Positions 39,079 through 52,543 of a DNA stretch of 64,000 bases are shown here, in pieces. Source of the stretch: Perca fluviatilis (taxonomy: Eukaryota > Chordata > Actinopteri > Perciformes > Percidae). The stretch lies in NCBI RefSeq assembly GCF_010015445.1, contig NC_053126.1, forward strand, positions 14,448,669 to 14,512,668. The letters run 5' to 3'. The notes beneath the pieces were generated by a model that did no database searches, was not told the origin of the DNA, and saw only the letters and a program-made list of their open reading frames with translations. The translations under genes were made by a program, and so were the position numbers. Positions within the stretch are counted from its first letter, which is position 1. Each line of letters begins with the position of its first letter.

Positions 39079-39965
39079 CAGAAAGAAAGATGGGCGGGGG
39101 TCTGAAAACTTAAATCTAAACTTTCTGCAGAGCAAATGCTGCATTCTAATTTGAAGCAAAGGAAATGAAGCATAGGCCATGTGGCTATCCGCAAATTTCA
39201 CGCTTCGCTGACGCAAAGCAGCTGTTTATCTCATACTGTTATTCTGTCCTGGTAGCCTACATAGCTCTCTTTTGGAAGAAAAACAATATTTATTTTGTTT
39301 ATATTTTTCATTTATACATTTTTTTAATTATTGTTATTGGGAATCGAAAACAAATTTGAACATTTGCAATAAACCAGCACGAATAAGGAGAACTTCTTTC
39401 TTTTTGGCGCACTCCACTCAGACGAACAGTTTTGCCCTCAGGTCAGATAAACGTGGGTTACTTCGGGTAGCAGGATGACCAGCAGGACGGGCTGCGCCCT
39501 GCTGAAGCAAATAACAATTCCTACTAGCTCCAGGGTGCACTGCTGCACAGTTGACCCTGCTCTGACCTGCCGTTCATCCAATCACATGGGAATCATGATT
39601 TATCACTCTGCGTGTGTATTCTCAGTTGGTACATACCCCGCAGGACTTCCATCGTTGCAGGTGACTGATGTATTCTCCAAAAAGTTCAGCTTCATGTCGT
39701 GGTCGAGCCTCTGCGCCGAGCACGGGTAGAGGGACTGCGCAAGGTTCTTCACTTGTGTCATGAAGTTATCCATGTTCTCCTCCACGGCGGTGAAATCCAG
39801 AGGGAAGCTCTCCGTGGTGTCACCCCGATCCGCCCGGTGTGTGGGAGGAGGTGATGAGCGTCGTGGTTGTGGGTTGCGGCCACCCCGGAACCTCCGTGCG
39901 CAAAGAGCTCCGGACTGCATCAGTACCAGCACCAACACTGAAGAAACCATTCTGATCGCTGTCAT
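34217..39965 (-). CDS. notum: Notum palmitoleoyl-protein carboxylesterase (eleven exons, 496 aa)
   Basis: Exons are 39965-39637, 36582-36530, 36402-36307, 35967-35907, 35824-35766, 35669-35567, 35455-35264, 35149-35052, 34930-34783, 34683-34636 and 34520-34217. They total 1491 nt (496 aa, the length of human NOTUM), all phases agree and all introns are GT-AG. Notum is a secreted alpha/beta-hydrolase that removes the palmitoleate from Wnt proteins and so feeds back on Wnt signalling. The N-terminus is a signal peptide ([17 protein letters not shown]). The catalytic triad is visible: S234 in GSSAGG, D341 in [11 protein letters not shown] and H390 in [17 protein letters not shown] and YCSSDVWSG are family blocks. 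The Cys-rich C-terminal part includes [11 protein letters not shown] and ends MLSSGS. Intron 1 (about 3 kb) is by far the longest. It lies in the same order and strand as in human. I cannot tell which teleost co-orthologue this is. Confidence 0.98.
39016..39074. repeat. (GA)n microsatellite in notum intron 1
   Basis: About 29 GA units with a short AAA interruption near 39041. On the notum strand it is a CT tract. Confidence 0.9.
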
Positions 39966-40594
39966 TTTATCCCGGTCTTAGATGTCCTTCCTCAAAATGC
40001 AGAGTCTCGTCAGGGAAACACAAACTTTTACTGATGGAGCTGATAAAAGAAAGCACAATTACGCACGGTTTAAACGACGCAACAACTCTTGTCACACGCT
40101 CCCAGCAACTCTTAAATTTAATGTTAACTATATTAAAATTCTTTTTAGATCAATCGCAGACACTCGCTGAATTCTTTGGATATAGTTCAAACTTTGAAAG
40201 AGTGCGCCTGTGCCTATCTATCTAGTACTACTCACGCGCTGCTGGACCAAGCGCACAAGCTTGAACGACAACACTCGTGCCATGCTCGTGTATTTTATTC
40301 AAACTTTCCCCCCTTGTGTGTCTGTCCAGCCAATCGCAGGAGCGGGGCAGGACTCAGTGCATGATCAAGCGTGGCAGACTACCCCCCCCTTTTTAATTTA
40401 TAGAGGAAAAAATGTCCATGCGTTGGTTCTTTTGATCCGCGATGTTTTATTTGATGTGGTGGCTTTTATTGGCCTTGAAATGCCCATTTCCCATTCCACC
40501 ACAAATTTATAAAGTGAGAATATGCATCTTGTTACACACTTGCCTGAAAAGCAAGTGGAGAAAAAAACAAAACACGATAAAAACTCAATACTCA

Positions 40595-40649
40595 ATACTT
40601 AACCAGGGAATTACATTTTCATATCAAGATACTTTACCTGGTTAAGTAT
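40595..40649. repeat. Inverted repeat with 13-bp perfect arms upstream of notum
   Basis: ATACTTAACCAGG (40595-40607) and its reverse complement (40637-40649) enclose 29 bases. It lies about 0.65 kb upstream of the notum ATG. It could be the ends of a very short mobile element or a fold-back; nothing decides. Confidence 0.7.
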
Positions 40650-40875
40650 GTGAAACCTATTATTGGTATTCATTTTATTTCACTTATTTCTTTTTACAAA
40701 TAAAGTATGATGAGTATTGTTATCGAGAGTATCATCTTCCACCTTTCACATAAAAACACACACATACCTCCTTTTAAGAATCTCTTCCAGTTCTGACTAG
40801 TTGAATTGCTCATGTTTTCTTTAGGTTAGAAAAAGGGACTTGGACACTTTTTTTTAATCCAGACTGGGCCTCCAA

Positions 40876-40884
40876 AGATCAAAG
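40876..40884. promoter_or_regulatory. TCF/LEF-type site upstream of notum
   Basis: AGATCAAAG matches the TCF/LEF consensus (CTTTGATCT on the other strand), about 0.9 kb upstream of the notum start codon. A second match, CTTTGAT, lies at 41160-41166 and CTTTGAA lies nearer the gene at about 40193. NOTUM is a known Wnt/beta-catenin target, so such sites are expected, but a 7-base motif also occurs by chance every several kilobases. Confidence 0.35.
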
Positions 40885-41475
40885 CAACCATCATTCTTTC
40901 TTCCCCCTCTCCTCGCCTCCTCCCTCGCACTTCAGCCTCTTCCAAACTTTCCTGGTCTACTGTATATTTTAAGTCGAGCAGAGCATCCTGATGGGAAGCC
41001 AGCTTTTTTAACACAGAAATGCCTCGTTGCGGTTGAGGTAGGCTTCCCTCGAACAACCTCTCATTTTGAGGACACATTTAAGTTCAAGTGTAGCTCACAG
41101 TGATTACATAAGAATAGCAGTGATTATTCATCACAGTGACACTTCATGGTGACTTTTGTCTTTGATTGAGCTCATTCTTCCTATGTGAAACAGACTGCCA
41201 TTGTAATTCAGTTTAGTTGTAAAGGCCTGGGCAAGAATACATATATGTACAGGTGAGTATATATATGAAAACAACAAGCTGCTATCTTGAGAGCAGCTTA
41301 AGGGGATGACTCTCAGCTTGTTGTCATGTCAACACTGCCTATGGTAAAGTTGCTGTGAAACACAGACTAGAGTAGCTTATTGATAATGTCTTCAGCTTTG
41401 GCAGTGAGATTGGAAAGAGCTCAGGGGCCGCATATTTGGGCACTGAGAGCCCTCTTTCTTCAGATATTATTACGT

Positions 41476-41560
41476 TACATCATTTAGCTGACGCTTTTAT
41501 CCAAAGCGACTTCCAATAAATGCATTCAACCATGAAGGTGCAAACTCCAAACGGCAAGAA
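41476..41560. repeat. Dispersed teleost repeat ('ttatccaaagcgactt' family)
   Basis: The run catttagctgacgcttttat followed by 'ccaaagcgacttccaataa' and 'tgcattcaacc' is a repeat I recognise as very common in teleost genomes, often classed as SINE-related. The boundaries are approximate. Confidence 0.6.
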
Positions 41561-44500
41561 TCAAGTACATCAAATGTAGTTTTTGTGAGAACCAATGAAT
41601 GACGCCTTCATTGTAGTCCGAGTTCAGTTGGACACTTTAATCTTCGGGGAGTGTTACTTTTACAAAGTTGTATCTGTAAAAAGGTCTAAATATGTTGATA
41701 GAAACTGAGCCAGAAAGAACAAATTTGGCCATTTTTGATGATGCTCACGTACGTCCTGAGCACAACAACTAACTGTCGAAACTGCTTCACATCCTCGAAG
41801 AAAAAGAACCTCCCGTGGTTAATCAGTGTACCTAAAGGGTGGCGAACGGTTCTGAGCCAGGTAAGATAGATTTGAAGTCACCAGCAGGACTGATGGTATT
41901 CATTGGGAACTTCAAACAGATGCTTGTATAGATTAAAACATGTGGTAGGGCCCAGGCGAGGAGGCTCTGTCACAGATTGAGTCTAGTCACTTTGACCTGT
42001 ATACCTCCCTGTTTTATCACACGTCATCCCCAAAAATGTAACCCTTAAATCACTCGCAGATGGACGCTGGCCTCTGACACACATGCTACCATGAAGAGAT
42101 GCCCCGGCGGTGTGTCGAAACGTCCTCTGACCCAAGCGAGTGAGAAGCGTGAGCCGCAGATGCTTGCTGAACGTGAGATCTGAACGTGTAGATTCTGTGT
42201 TGAATTCCCCTAACAGTATGAGGGTTGGAGACACAAACGCTGGTTAGCTTTGCTACTGTTGGTGCCCAGTGGTTTGTTCTCTACGGTGCACCTTGTTTGA
42301 ACTCAAAGTGCTAAGCCTTTCTGGCTTTCACTGGTAATTCTCTCTCTCCCTTTTTTCTTTGCCTCCCATCGTCTGCGTGTAGCGTAGACACAAATTTAAC
42401 CATGCAAGTCCGAATGGATTAATCCTAGAATTAGGTCATTTGAAAATGACCCAGCTGTTCTGATGGCAGTCCCTCAGAAGTGCCCCCGTAGCCCCCACTC
42501 CGACTCCAGGCCTCCTGTGAAAGTCAAAGCCTGTCTTTCATCTCCGATCAGTTGCATGTGCCCTCACAGATCCACAGGTTTTACTGCTTAAGTCTGGGCT
42601 GGCAGCATTGATCATGTGACCGTTGCCTGCCTGGCGTTTAGACACATCACAGCTCTGTGAGCGTTGTCTCTGTCCGCACAGCCTGCTTGTTCTGCTCACA
42701 CATCCCCGTCATCCGTCTCCCCGTACCTCTGAGTTTTGATTAGCACATGCTGTTGTTGAGGGTCCATCCGTGATCATCAAATCCTGCTAGTTGGAACTGT
42801 TAGGTCAGGTTACATCAAAGAGATCAGGAGGGATCAGCCTCTTGAAAGGGACAGGCTCTGGCTCACATCATCAGAAACAGGTGGAGGTCCTCATTGGAAG
42901 AACAAAGGAGAGATCACCATCTATAAAACCTTTATATTTCATAGAAGAGTTTCTTTAAATTGCCACCCTCTCCTATACAGAGCGCTAAGCACTAGTCAGC
43001 ACCAGCATAAAACATATGATATCAGGTTAGGGATTGTGGGACTCAACCGCAGCACTAAATCCCATGAAGGTCAGCAAACAGCAAAGCCTGAGACTTATTG
43101 GTATTATGCCACAAAGTGTTTAAGTGTGGAGATCTGGTAAAAGCCGTGACGAAAAGCAAACTGGAAATGTATGGAATACGACTCAGGTGTTACATATTAG
43201 TCGAAAAGATGTTGAAACCTTCAGAGGTTATGTGTATATTGGAGTAATTTCTCATGTGGCTAACATTGCTGTGGTTTTTAACACCAGACTTTGACATATT
43301 GTCTAATGCTTTTCATAGGAGTAGAGTCACTATACTGCACTTAAAAAACTAAAACTAAATATTGTAGATATTATTCATGAAAATATAGAGATTGTTTTTT
43401 AATGACAGTTTCACTAACAAGTTGATCTGACTGTAATGCTAGAGATCGTTTTAGGCTATCCACCCCTGTGAAAACACTTCAGCTTCTGTTCTGTGTCACC
43501 TTGAGGCAAACCTCCGGAAACAGGTCCCCTTAATTTCATGTTCAAACTATTGTTTAAAACCCAAAACAAACATGTAAAGAGGTTTCGGGTGTTAACGCAC
43601 CGCAGAGTTCCTTTCATGTCCACATGTTCCTGATATTACCCAGAGAATCGGTAAACAACCTTGATCCTGACTTAAGTCAAGAGGTGCCATCTAAGATGTG
43701 GATGTAAATGGGGAGTAAGAGAGAGTAAGAGAGGCAGGAGACATCTGTCGAGCAGGCTCTCATTTCGTAAGAGGAGACCCGCGATTGGTTACAGATGAAT
43801 CCCTGTTTGATAAAAATGAACTCTTTCAAGATAGGTTTGCATTAGGGGTCTCTCTGGCTACAAGGGGGTAATCAAATAGTTCAGCTGACAGGTCAGCTGT
43901 TTGTTGTTGATCTTTCATCCGAATGATGGTCACAAAATAGCTGCTATTGCCTGTAAACAGTTCTGTCCCGTCCTTCATACTGAGCAAGATGGATGGTTAG
44001 TGTGTCAGGGTGGGGGTGCATGCATGTTTGCTTGCATGTGTGTAGGAACTTGTTGTCGTACAGAAGGATGAGTGAGGTGGAGGTACCGGTGCGTCAGTGT
44101 GCAGCCTTCCTCCAGAGGAGTTTTCCATTCATACCTCGAGCCTGAATCACCCTTTGCAATGCCCTCTGCCAGGTAGCGACAGAGGAGGGAGCAGGGACCA
44201 ATTACCATTCAAAACCTGCTATTATTATCATCTGAGAGGCGGCAGCCCTCCTTCCCCTGCGCTTATTCTCATCTCCACAGAGACAGAAGAAGAATCAGGC
44301 CCTTTTGTCTCGGAAATGTTTATTTATGCCACAGATTTGCCAAAGGACATGGAAAAGCCCTCATTACAGGTCATGACAGTAGAGCCACAACACATGATTC
44401 ATCTTCTGTCCTTTAACCTGGGAGTCTTCATGGGGAAATTCTTTTGAAGTCCACACCCTGCTGTAAAACATGGTCGTTATTCAATTATGTGAGAGCTGTA

Positions 44501-47500
44501 TTTGAAACTGTTTTCAGACTGTAGACCTTAAAGAATCTACGTAGGAAGAGTTAAGGCTTACCATTATTATTTTTTTTATTTAAGTACAAAAAAAGGAGTT
44601 ATTGACATGCAACGTAAATCTGATGTTTGGTCCAAACTCTTGGCACCAGTTTTTCAGACGGGGATTAAGACTAGTCCCAGACTGAAGGCAAAACTCACTG
44701 GAAATATCCACTGAAAAGCGCCGTAGTCTCGGACTATACTTAATCCCTCTCCGGGAACTCGGCCCATAATGTTTTGAGTACACGGTATGTGCTTCCATCA
44801 CTGGGACACTATTAGTGCATGGTATGTGCCCCATTATTTTTGACACTCTCTTAACGCCGAGCAGCCGTTTTCTTTTATCCTCTCAGCAAGAAGATGAGGC
44901 TACTGTAATCAAAGAAGACAATGATCAGTGCCAGCCTCTTGGCCTGGCCTGATACCTGCTTTGATGTCATATTTTGGTGTATAGCGGGCTGTGGCCCATG
45001 CCAAAGAGCACCCATAGTCGCCAACTGTCTGACAGGCTGCCTTTCATCAGAATGACATCACTCAGCTACTTGATTACTTTCCACAGGCTCTTCCAGGCCT
45101 GGGAATTCTTTTTTCCCAGGAATCTGAAATCATCATCCCACGCCTTTACACCCTTAGTCTCAAAATAAAAGAAACACACATCTGAGACACACATAGGCTT
45201 GTATGGCATACATACAGTATTTATATTCAAAACTGTCAGTACACCAACTGTTAATACTTTGAGATATTGCCTCAAGATTTTGTCAGGCGTTGTTCTGCAA
45301 GAGGCATTTCTGGAGACAAGTTTGCTTTTTTTTGGAAAATTATTTAATACAGTGTACTTTGTGAAGCTAGTGAAACCAGATGGAGCTCAATAAATATTAA
45401 TAGGAAACACAAAGAGATTAGATGAAACCTTTGAAAATAAAAACAAGTGTACACACTGCAATCTTTTAACTGCAACATTTCCCCCTCCCTCGATTCTCCC
45501 TCCATGAGGGAGAGAGAAGTGATAAATTACAAGGTAGAATCTGAAGTGTTTGCTTTTGGAGGAAACTGAGGAAACTGCCATGAGAGGTAGATATTTTTAT
45601 CCAACTTCTCTGGTGTGCAGCCTTGCCTCTCTGCCCAGTGCAGGCTTCACAGGACCGCTTTCTGTCTTCACCTGCAGGTCAGGAGCAGACGGTCACTCCC
45701 ACACAATACAAACTCTCCGGTAGATTCCCTGAGGATCAAGAGGTGTCTGTGGGCCCCTGACCATCCTCTGACTGGAACCTAGAGTTTAGGATTTCCAAAA
45801 CGATTAGAGAGTGTGTTTGTTTATTCTCAGCAGAAAGGATGTAGAGAATGATGGTACATAACTCATGTGGCTGCGCTGCTCTTTGATGTATTCAGATGCA
45901 TATCCTCTCACAAACACCATTCTGTATAATTATCCTCGTGTGATCTAATTAGAAACACTGACTGAGATACATTGAAGTGAATTTAACCAAGTACTACTTA
46001 CGTACCACCTAAGCCATTAAAATCTGGGTGTCTTCCTTTAAAAATCTCTTCTTTGCTCATGAGGTCACCTATGGTCGGCCAGTGGAAACATTTATTCAAA
46101 ACAAGGTAACATATCTGTTTGGGGATATACGGCACCCACTTCCCTTTCTCCTGTGGCAGGAAGAAGGTGGTCAAATGTGGGAAGAACAAGGTGTTACTCA
46201 GGCTTTACTCACAAAGGGTGCAAGAAGAGCCGTCACCGGGACACATCATCTTGTTTTTGTGATGACTAACAAGCAGATTGCTACCAGCACCTTTCGCTAT
46301 GTCTATCTGGTTTTGATCTGTTAATAATAATAAATAAATCACTGGAATCATGGGAAAAGGGGCTCCTTTTGGACACTCCCTGAAGTCCAAAAATGCAAGG
46401 CAATAAATGGGAACTACAGTATGTATATATTATCAGTCAATCTATAAGTAATTCCAATTTCTTTCTTCACTGTAGGTCTGTAAACTGAGAAGAACTAAAT
46501 ACAAGGCATTACTACCATCAAGTAATCTTCCTAAAGTGAGGACTACAAAAACAATTAAGCCAGGAGAATAAAACGAAATTCCATCAAAGTGAATGCCCTC
46601 ACATCTGGAGGACAGGTGTAGGCCTTACTCACATGTGTCAGAACTTTCTCCTTAATTTACTTATTTAAGAGTACACAAAAGCGAGAGTGAAGCGGTTTGT
46701 GGAGCTCTAGATTTGATACGGACACGATTCAAGTCTTAGGGAACCCAAAAGGCATGGTTATCCCTCTAAAATAAAAGCATGGCGGGCAGGTAGAGGAGAG
46801 AACAACTGTAACTTGTCTGAAGCGTAACCTGTTCTCCGGCCCTCACTTTGAAACCAGATGAAGATCGGCTGCGGCCCTGAAGTCATTACACCTTCAAAGG
46901 TAATTAACACATGGCTTTTGTTTGGGCCCGATGAGCCCCAGATTATGTAGGTACAGATGGTCAGGGGGGCGAACGACAGATACCAAGAGCAAGGTGTGCT
47001 TGAATGTGCTTTCATGTCAGCAGGAAGTGCTTGACCCCTGGCCCCCTCCTGACCTCAAATCTAGGCTGTCAACGCCACTTCCGTGAGTGCCCTGTAAAGA
47101 TTAACATGTGGACAGAGACAGGGGGCCTTTGGACCCCTGCGCGATGAGCAAGAGGACTCAGCTGGCATCTCTGCCCTGCAACAACTTTTGCCAGTTATGC
47201 TAATATAAGGTTATATAAGAGCAAAGGCTTGTTTTTACCTATTTTTGTACTGAGGGCTTGTGTAATAAAATTGCAACATTATTTTGGGGATACTGTAAGA
47301 GTGTGGGAGATGAAAATCAGAAAGTTGTTTCTTACTGTTGGTCACCATCAGCAGGTTTGTTTCTGCTCTGCTTTGTTTTGACCCTCTATTTCACTTTGTG
47401 CTAAAAACTGCCACCTGGCGTATATCTCGAGGTGGTAAATAGCAGCACTTCCTCCTTTTGCCATCAAAGGGAAGGGGGTTTTACCTTGACCTTGGATCCA

Positions 47501-47600
47501 CTTTACCCCCCAACTCCTCTGATCTCTCTCCCAGTACAGATACTACATCTCGACCTACTCCATCTGAGAGTTAGATGAAAAGATCGATAGCACTCTCATG
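41561..47600. other. No gene recognised; possible exons or conserved elements
   Basis: No long or familiar reading frame is present on either strand. A splice-bounded segment at about 44115-44177 (plus strand, CTCCAG acceptor, GCCAG|GTAGCG donor) translates in one frame to GVFHSYLEPESPFAMPSA, which is protein-like but unassigned. The rest is AT-rich, mostly non-repetitive DNA, possibly a large intron or regulatory flank of notum. Confidence 0.35.
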
Positions 47601-47630
47601 TCTGTGTGCCAAGTGTGAAGCTACCTGTGT

Positions 47631-47674
47631 GCTATTTTTAGATAACATTTAGCTATATGTTATCTAAAAATAGC
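47631..47674. repeat. Perfect 18-bp-stem hairpin
   Basis: GCTATTTTTAGATAACAT (47631-47648), an 8-base loop ttagctat, and the exact reverse complement (47657-47674). The stem is AT-rich and the loop short. There is no clear larger element or target duplication. Confidence 0.9.
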
Positions 47675-48246
47675 AATTCACCATTTTACCGGAGGCTATG
47701 TACCAAACTATCTCTTGACCAGGGCCAAGAGCGCCCAGTAGTTGCCCATAGCAACTCGTTCTGGCCAATAAATAGTTTGTCACAACAACCCTGTAAAACT
47801 AGGAATTGTCATTTTTACATTGATGTTCACTGGGTCGTAATTTGCTGGGTTATTTTTGTTTGTTTGAGTCGTTGTCAGCTTTTAATGCTTGTTGAAAAAG
47901 AATTGAAACATTCTTTCCCAGGGCTGAGTGATGCTAAACTTAGACATGTTTCTTGGACAAATGGATACTTTGATGCTGACATTACATTGTAGTATATGTC
48001 AATATGTAAATGCATTAGAAGGTGGTACTATTCAGATTCAGATAGCAGTGAATTGTACTTCACGTGTTGTTGCTCCAGATCTACATGATCTGTGCCCCTG
48101 CAAGCATCAAACACATGCAGAGACATACATACACATGCAGAGTGATCCCTACAGTTTAATATGAATTATCTCAAGCAGACACTTGGATCTGTGGGTCAGC
48201 AGTCTGTCTCAGGAGAGTGTTTGATGATTGCGTTTTATTGTTCCAG

Positions 48247-48346
48247 AAGGTCAAGATCTTCAAAGCTCTCCTTCTGTTCTCCACAGGGCACCCGGGCAGC
48301 AGCTGTCGGAATACACTCGGCTTTGTGTTTTTATACGAGAGAAGAG
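48247..48346 (+). other. Exon-like segment, unassigned
   Basis: A 100-nt segment lies between a good acceptor (pyrimidine tract then TTCCAG) and a good donor (AAGAG|GTAGGT). It is open in all three plus-strand frames, so the frame is undecided and I recognise no protein. In the frame beginning AAG GTC AAG it leaves one base, which would join in phase with the segment at 53247-53287. It may be chance. Confidence 0.2.
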
Positions 48347-51235
48347 GTAGGTCAAGCCCACTCTCACAGAAATGTTTTTACTGGGGGGTAGGCACTCAGT
48401 GGACACCATAATATTGTTGTTCTGCCCTTTTGTGCTGAGAGCGGGGAGCGTGTGAATCCTGTCGAATGGGACGTCACCTCTCCTGGGTCTGACGCTGATC
48501 AAATAGCCTTTTTGGCATGATTCAGCAGTATCCTTATGTGTGCGAATGAATGTGTATGTGTGTGAATTGTTACAGACAAAACATACCACCACTTGGGCTT
48601 TAGATCAAATGTCGTCCCTCTTGTGCTTCTATAATGCACTGCTGAAGAGCTTATACACTAAGGCAACACCAAAGTCTTGTACAACCAATGTTCTTTTGAC
48701 AGGTTTACACAGCACATGATCTGACCTGACTTGCTGCTCTTGTTATACCATACCAAAATACATATGGATTTTTCTTGTCATATTATTGGCGGCTCCCCTG
48801 AAAAATGTCCTGGTCTTGCTGTATATATTGCTTCCAGGAATATTAATTTGTAAAATGGACCCTTTTTTTTTTTAAATGCTACAAATAAAAAAAATAATAA
48901 AAAACATTGATAATTGTGGATATTTCAGTACATAAAAGCATCTTAGTGGACAACTACGGGGCCCCTTTTAAAGAATGATCTAATTTAACTTGACAAAAAC
49001 AAAGGCGTAAGCATCTATAAATGCAGATAGGGCATATAACTACTCCTGGCACCATTTTGTCCACAAAGAGCCCTTTAAAAAGACGTTTTACCACATATTT
49101 TCCTCTTGGATCTTTCCAGCACAGAACACACTCAACAAAAGGCCTCAGTAAGTTAAGGAAAATTTCCAAATTCAAAAAGATTGGGGTTAGAGCTTGCTTC
49201 TAGCTCCAATCCAGTGGCGAGGAAGAGCTAAGACTGACGATAGGCTGAGTGTCAGTGGTTTAGATCTGTCACAGAGTCGATGGCCCCCCCATCAGCTAGA
49301 AAACTCAAAGCCAACAAGGATGCTGTGATAAGACTTGGATGATGGGACCTGGTGTCGAATAGTTCACACACTGTTTCTCTGACCTCCTGCACTCTCCAGC
49401 TGACCACCCTGAATCGCTGACTTTTCTTATGCCCGCTGTGATGCTGCTCCACCCGCCCGCCCTTCCCTCTTGACAGGATGTCTATGAAAGACTCCCTCTC
49501 GCCCCCCTCCACCTGTTTTCACACCCAGCAAGCTGAAGAGGCTCCTTTTCATGCTGTTGCTTTGCATTTGAAGTGTCCAGTTGCTGAACACATACACTCA
49601 AGACGGTCTGTGGTTTGTGCCTTTGATTGCTGGAATGCTGTTTTGGACTTTCTTACATAACTACGGGTCAAAATGCACCAAAGCCTAAGCCAGTTTATTT
49701 TCCAGCTTTACGGACATGTAGAATAAAAGTGGCTTTGTATAGTTGTGCATTTCATCTGATTTATTTCCTCTTAACCTGCTGTATTTTTGCTTAATTGCAA
49801 CTCAACTTGAGGTGATGAAAGTAGCAGCCACCTACACTGCTCCACAGTATATGTTTGTCACAACTGGTGTGGATAATTCCTCATCTACAATAACAGAGCT
49901 GTTTTATCTCCCTCCTGAGAGCCACTAACATTGAAGCCAGTTGGTTGACTCACTTTGCCAGATTTCTGCAATCTGCAATTCCCAACATTCCCCAGGCTTT
50001 TCAGTTTTTTTTAATGCCAAGGAATAACAAAACACAGATAACATGCAAATATGACAGAACATTTGAATCAATTTGTCTTCTTTGCAGCATCAAGAGCGAA
50101 AAACACAAAGCAAAGCGGCTTGCTAGACTTTTGTAATTTCATCGGATCTGTAGCAAAGCAGTGAACTTGACGGAGAGCAGGACACAGTAGCAGGAAGGGG
50201 TTAGTGCTCAAACAAAATGCTGTCACTTTGATCATTTCCTACTGCTCTTTGATCTTGGCACTCTTGAAAGCGCCGATAATGATGTTTAATTGATTATGTA
50301 GAATGAACAAGCATGGTTTGCTCTCATATAATTAATTCCTCCCCGTTTTCGTGTGCTCTCTCCAAAAGAAGATCGCTCGCATGCCATATTGCCCCTTCCC
50401 TTTCTTCTTCTAAAACAAATAAAGACGTCAAACATCAAAGCTGTTCTTGGTTAATAAAAGAAGACCTCAAATATTTTCCATTATGTTTGACATGGTTTTG
50501 GGTTTCGCCAACCAGAGGAATAACAACAGGACGGAATAAAATGACATTTTTTTATGTTGTTTTGTTGCTCTGTGTTACTGTGTAACAGAGGTTAAGCACA
50601 CCGAACTTGAGCCTGTTCTTTGATGTCGTTGGCTCTAATTATTCAAAGGTAGTCTTTCTCTCTTCTCTCCTGAGACACAAGTCTCCCCCACCCATCTCTA
50701 CAACCCACTCCACCGCTCTCTCTTCTTACTGTCCCTTACCAGCCTCCTGATTATTATATCCAGAGTTCCCGGCTAAAACAACAGTGTCAGTGGATCACTT
50801 TCCTTTGAAGTCAATGTCAGTCAGTTGTGTTTCTGTCTTGGGCCAGAGCACTGACCCCTGACCTGCAGTGATTACTTCCGTGGCGCAGCCAAGCAGAGAT
50901 AACTGTAAATGCAGGCCTTTGATATCCACTTGAGAGCAGGAGGTTGAGCATGAAGGGAACTACAATGATGGTCAGGCATCTTAGCATGTGTATGTGGACA
51001 CGCTCACAGACAAGGCACCATATGGCAGAGGTCAAGGAAACATGGGTATCACTTCTTGATCAAAGCTGTAACATATATAGATATTTGAACCCAAATCAGA
51101 GAAGATTTGTGATGGGCTGCTAATGAAACCATCTTAAATCTTCATTCTGGTGTCAAACTTCTGTGGTGATTAAAAAACAACAACATAAGAAACCAAACTG
51201 ATATTAATGTGACATCAAATAGTTTGAAGAATATT

Positions 51236-51505
51236 TAGCAAATTTGGAAAATACACTTAGTGGTTTTTAGGCAGAGAGTTAAATCAGTATATTGATACCA
51301 CTCTGAAATCTGACAATAAATATGAGGCTACAGCCAGCAGCCAGTTAGCTTAGCTTAGCACAAAGACTGGAAACAAGGGGAAACGGCTAGCTTGGCTCTG
51401 TCGTAACAAACAACTAAAGCTCACTAATTAACATGTTATGTCTCGAAAAGTGACAAATTGCAGTGGTATGGGGCGGGTGCCTAGCAACTGCTCAGAGCAA
51501 TCATC
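51236..51505. mobile_element. Truncated copy of the palindromic element at 54283-55341
   Basis: Shared blocks in the same order are 'gataccactct', gttagcttagcttagca, 'aaagactggaaac', 'cggctagcttggctctgtc', 'aaagctcactaattaacat' and 'tgcctagcaactgctcagag'. Only the left arm and the start of the centre are present. It is missing the inverted right arm, so it is a fragment. Confidence 0.7.
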
Positions 51506-52490
51506 AGCGAAAGTCTGTGGATGTCCGTTTATCTTTGAAGTAAGTATTTAGTCAACGTGACAGTCCATTTTAGGAAATGGCCCTCTTTAAGAATCACATG
51601 CACGGATAATATCCATTCTCACATGCATGAAAATGTAAACAAATTAAAATATTCAAGCTGCATTTGGCTCATGAGCCAAACCTTCTGTCATAGCTGATTA
51701 ACTCTTTAAGAATGGTGTTACAAAGCTATTATAATCATGTTTTGTTTAAATCGGGCTGAGCGAGTTGATTTCAGTCTTCACAGAAGGCCATCAATCGCCC
51801 AACTTTCTGACATCGGCATATATAGTCATTTCTTGAATGACTGTTGACATGTTCCACTCAACAAGACCAAAGTCGACTGCGCTCTCATGTGAGGGACAAA
51901 TGAAGATGAGCAGATGAGAGTTCCTGATAGGGACTCACTCTCTCTCTTCAACCTCTGCTATAATTATGGCCTTTCTCTTTTCACTCTGTACTTCCAGTCG
52001 GCTGTGGTATTTTCTCTTTTCGTTTTTTTTTCTGATGCAAAAAAAAAAAAAGCCAAACGACTAGCATGCTGCTGGACTGAATGTCATGTTTGAGCTCAGA
52101 ATAGTAAACACAAAGCCTTATAATTTGCAGAATGCTTTTGTCATCTTTACCTCTAATTTCTCTTTCAGAACAGAGTGACTGCCACATATGAAGAGTGGGA
52201 ATCAAAGGAAGCCGTGGAATGCATCGGGGTAAAAATGAACACAAGAATGAATGACTGTTGCTCAGACCGCTGGTCTTACTATATGTGTCATTGCTCTTAC
52301 CACCTAAATGATTTTTAAGTCCACATCATTTATAATGGATTTGTACCACATGATAGAATGATTTTCAGAATAAGATATATAAGATGTAAAACACAAAATT
52401 GTTCAAAGGTAGGTTTGTATTGTGGTGTTACAAATACCACAATGTAAACTTATCTACTGATTAACACCTGGGACACAGAGTAAATGTAGC

Positions 52491-52536
<46 letters not shown>

Positions 52537-52543
52537 CATCATC
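52491..52543. repeat. (TTA)n microsatellite
   Basis: About 15 TTA units ending in a few ATC units. Confidence 0.9.

Noticed and set aside
52166..52228. Possible plus-strand exon (NRVTATYEEWESKEAVECIG)
   Set aside because: The acceptor and donor look acceptable, but the only open frame does not join in phase with the exon-like segments at 48247 or 53247, so I do not list it.
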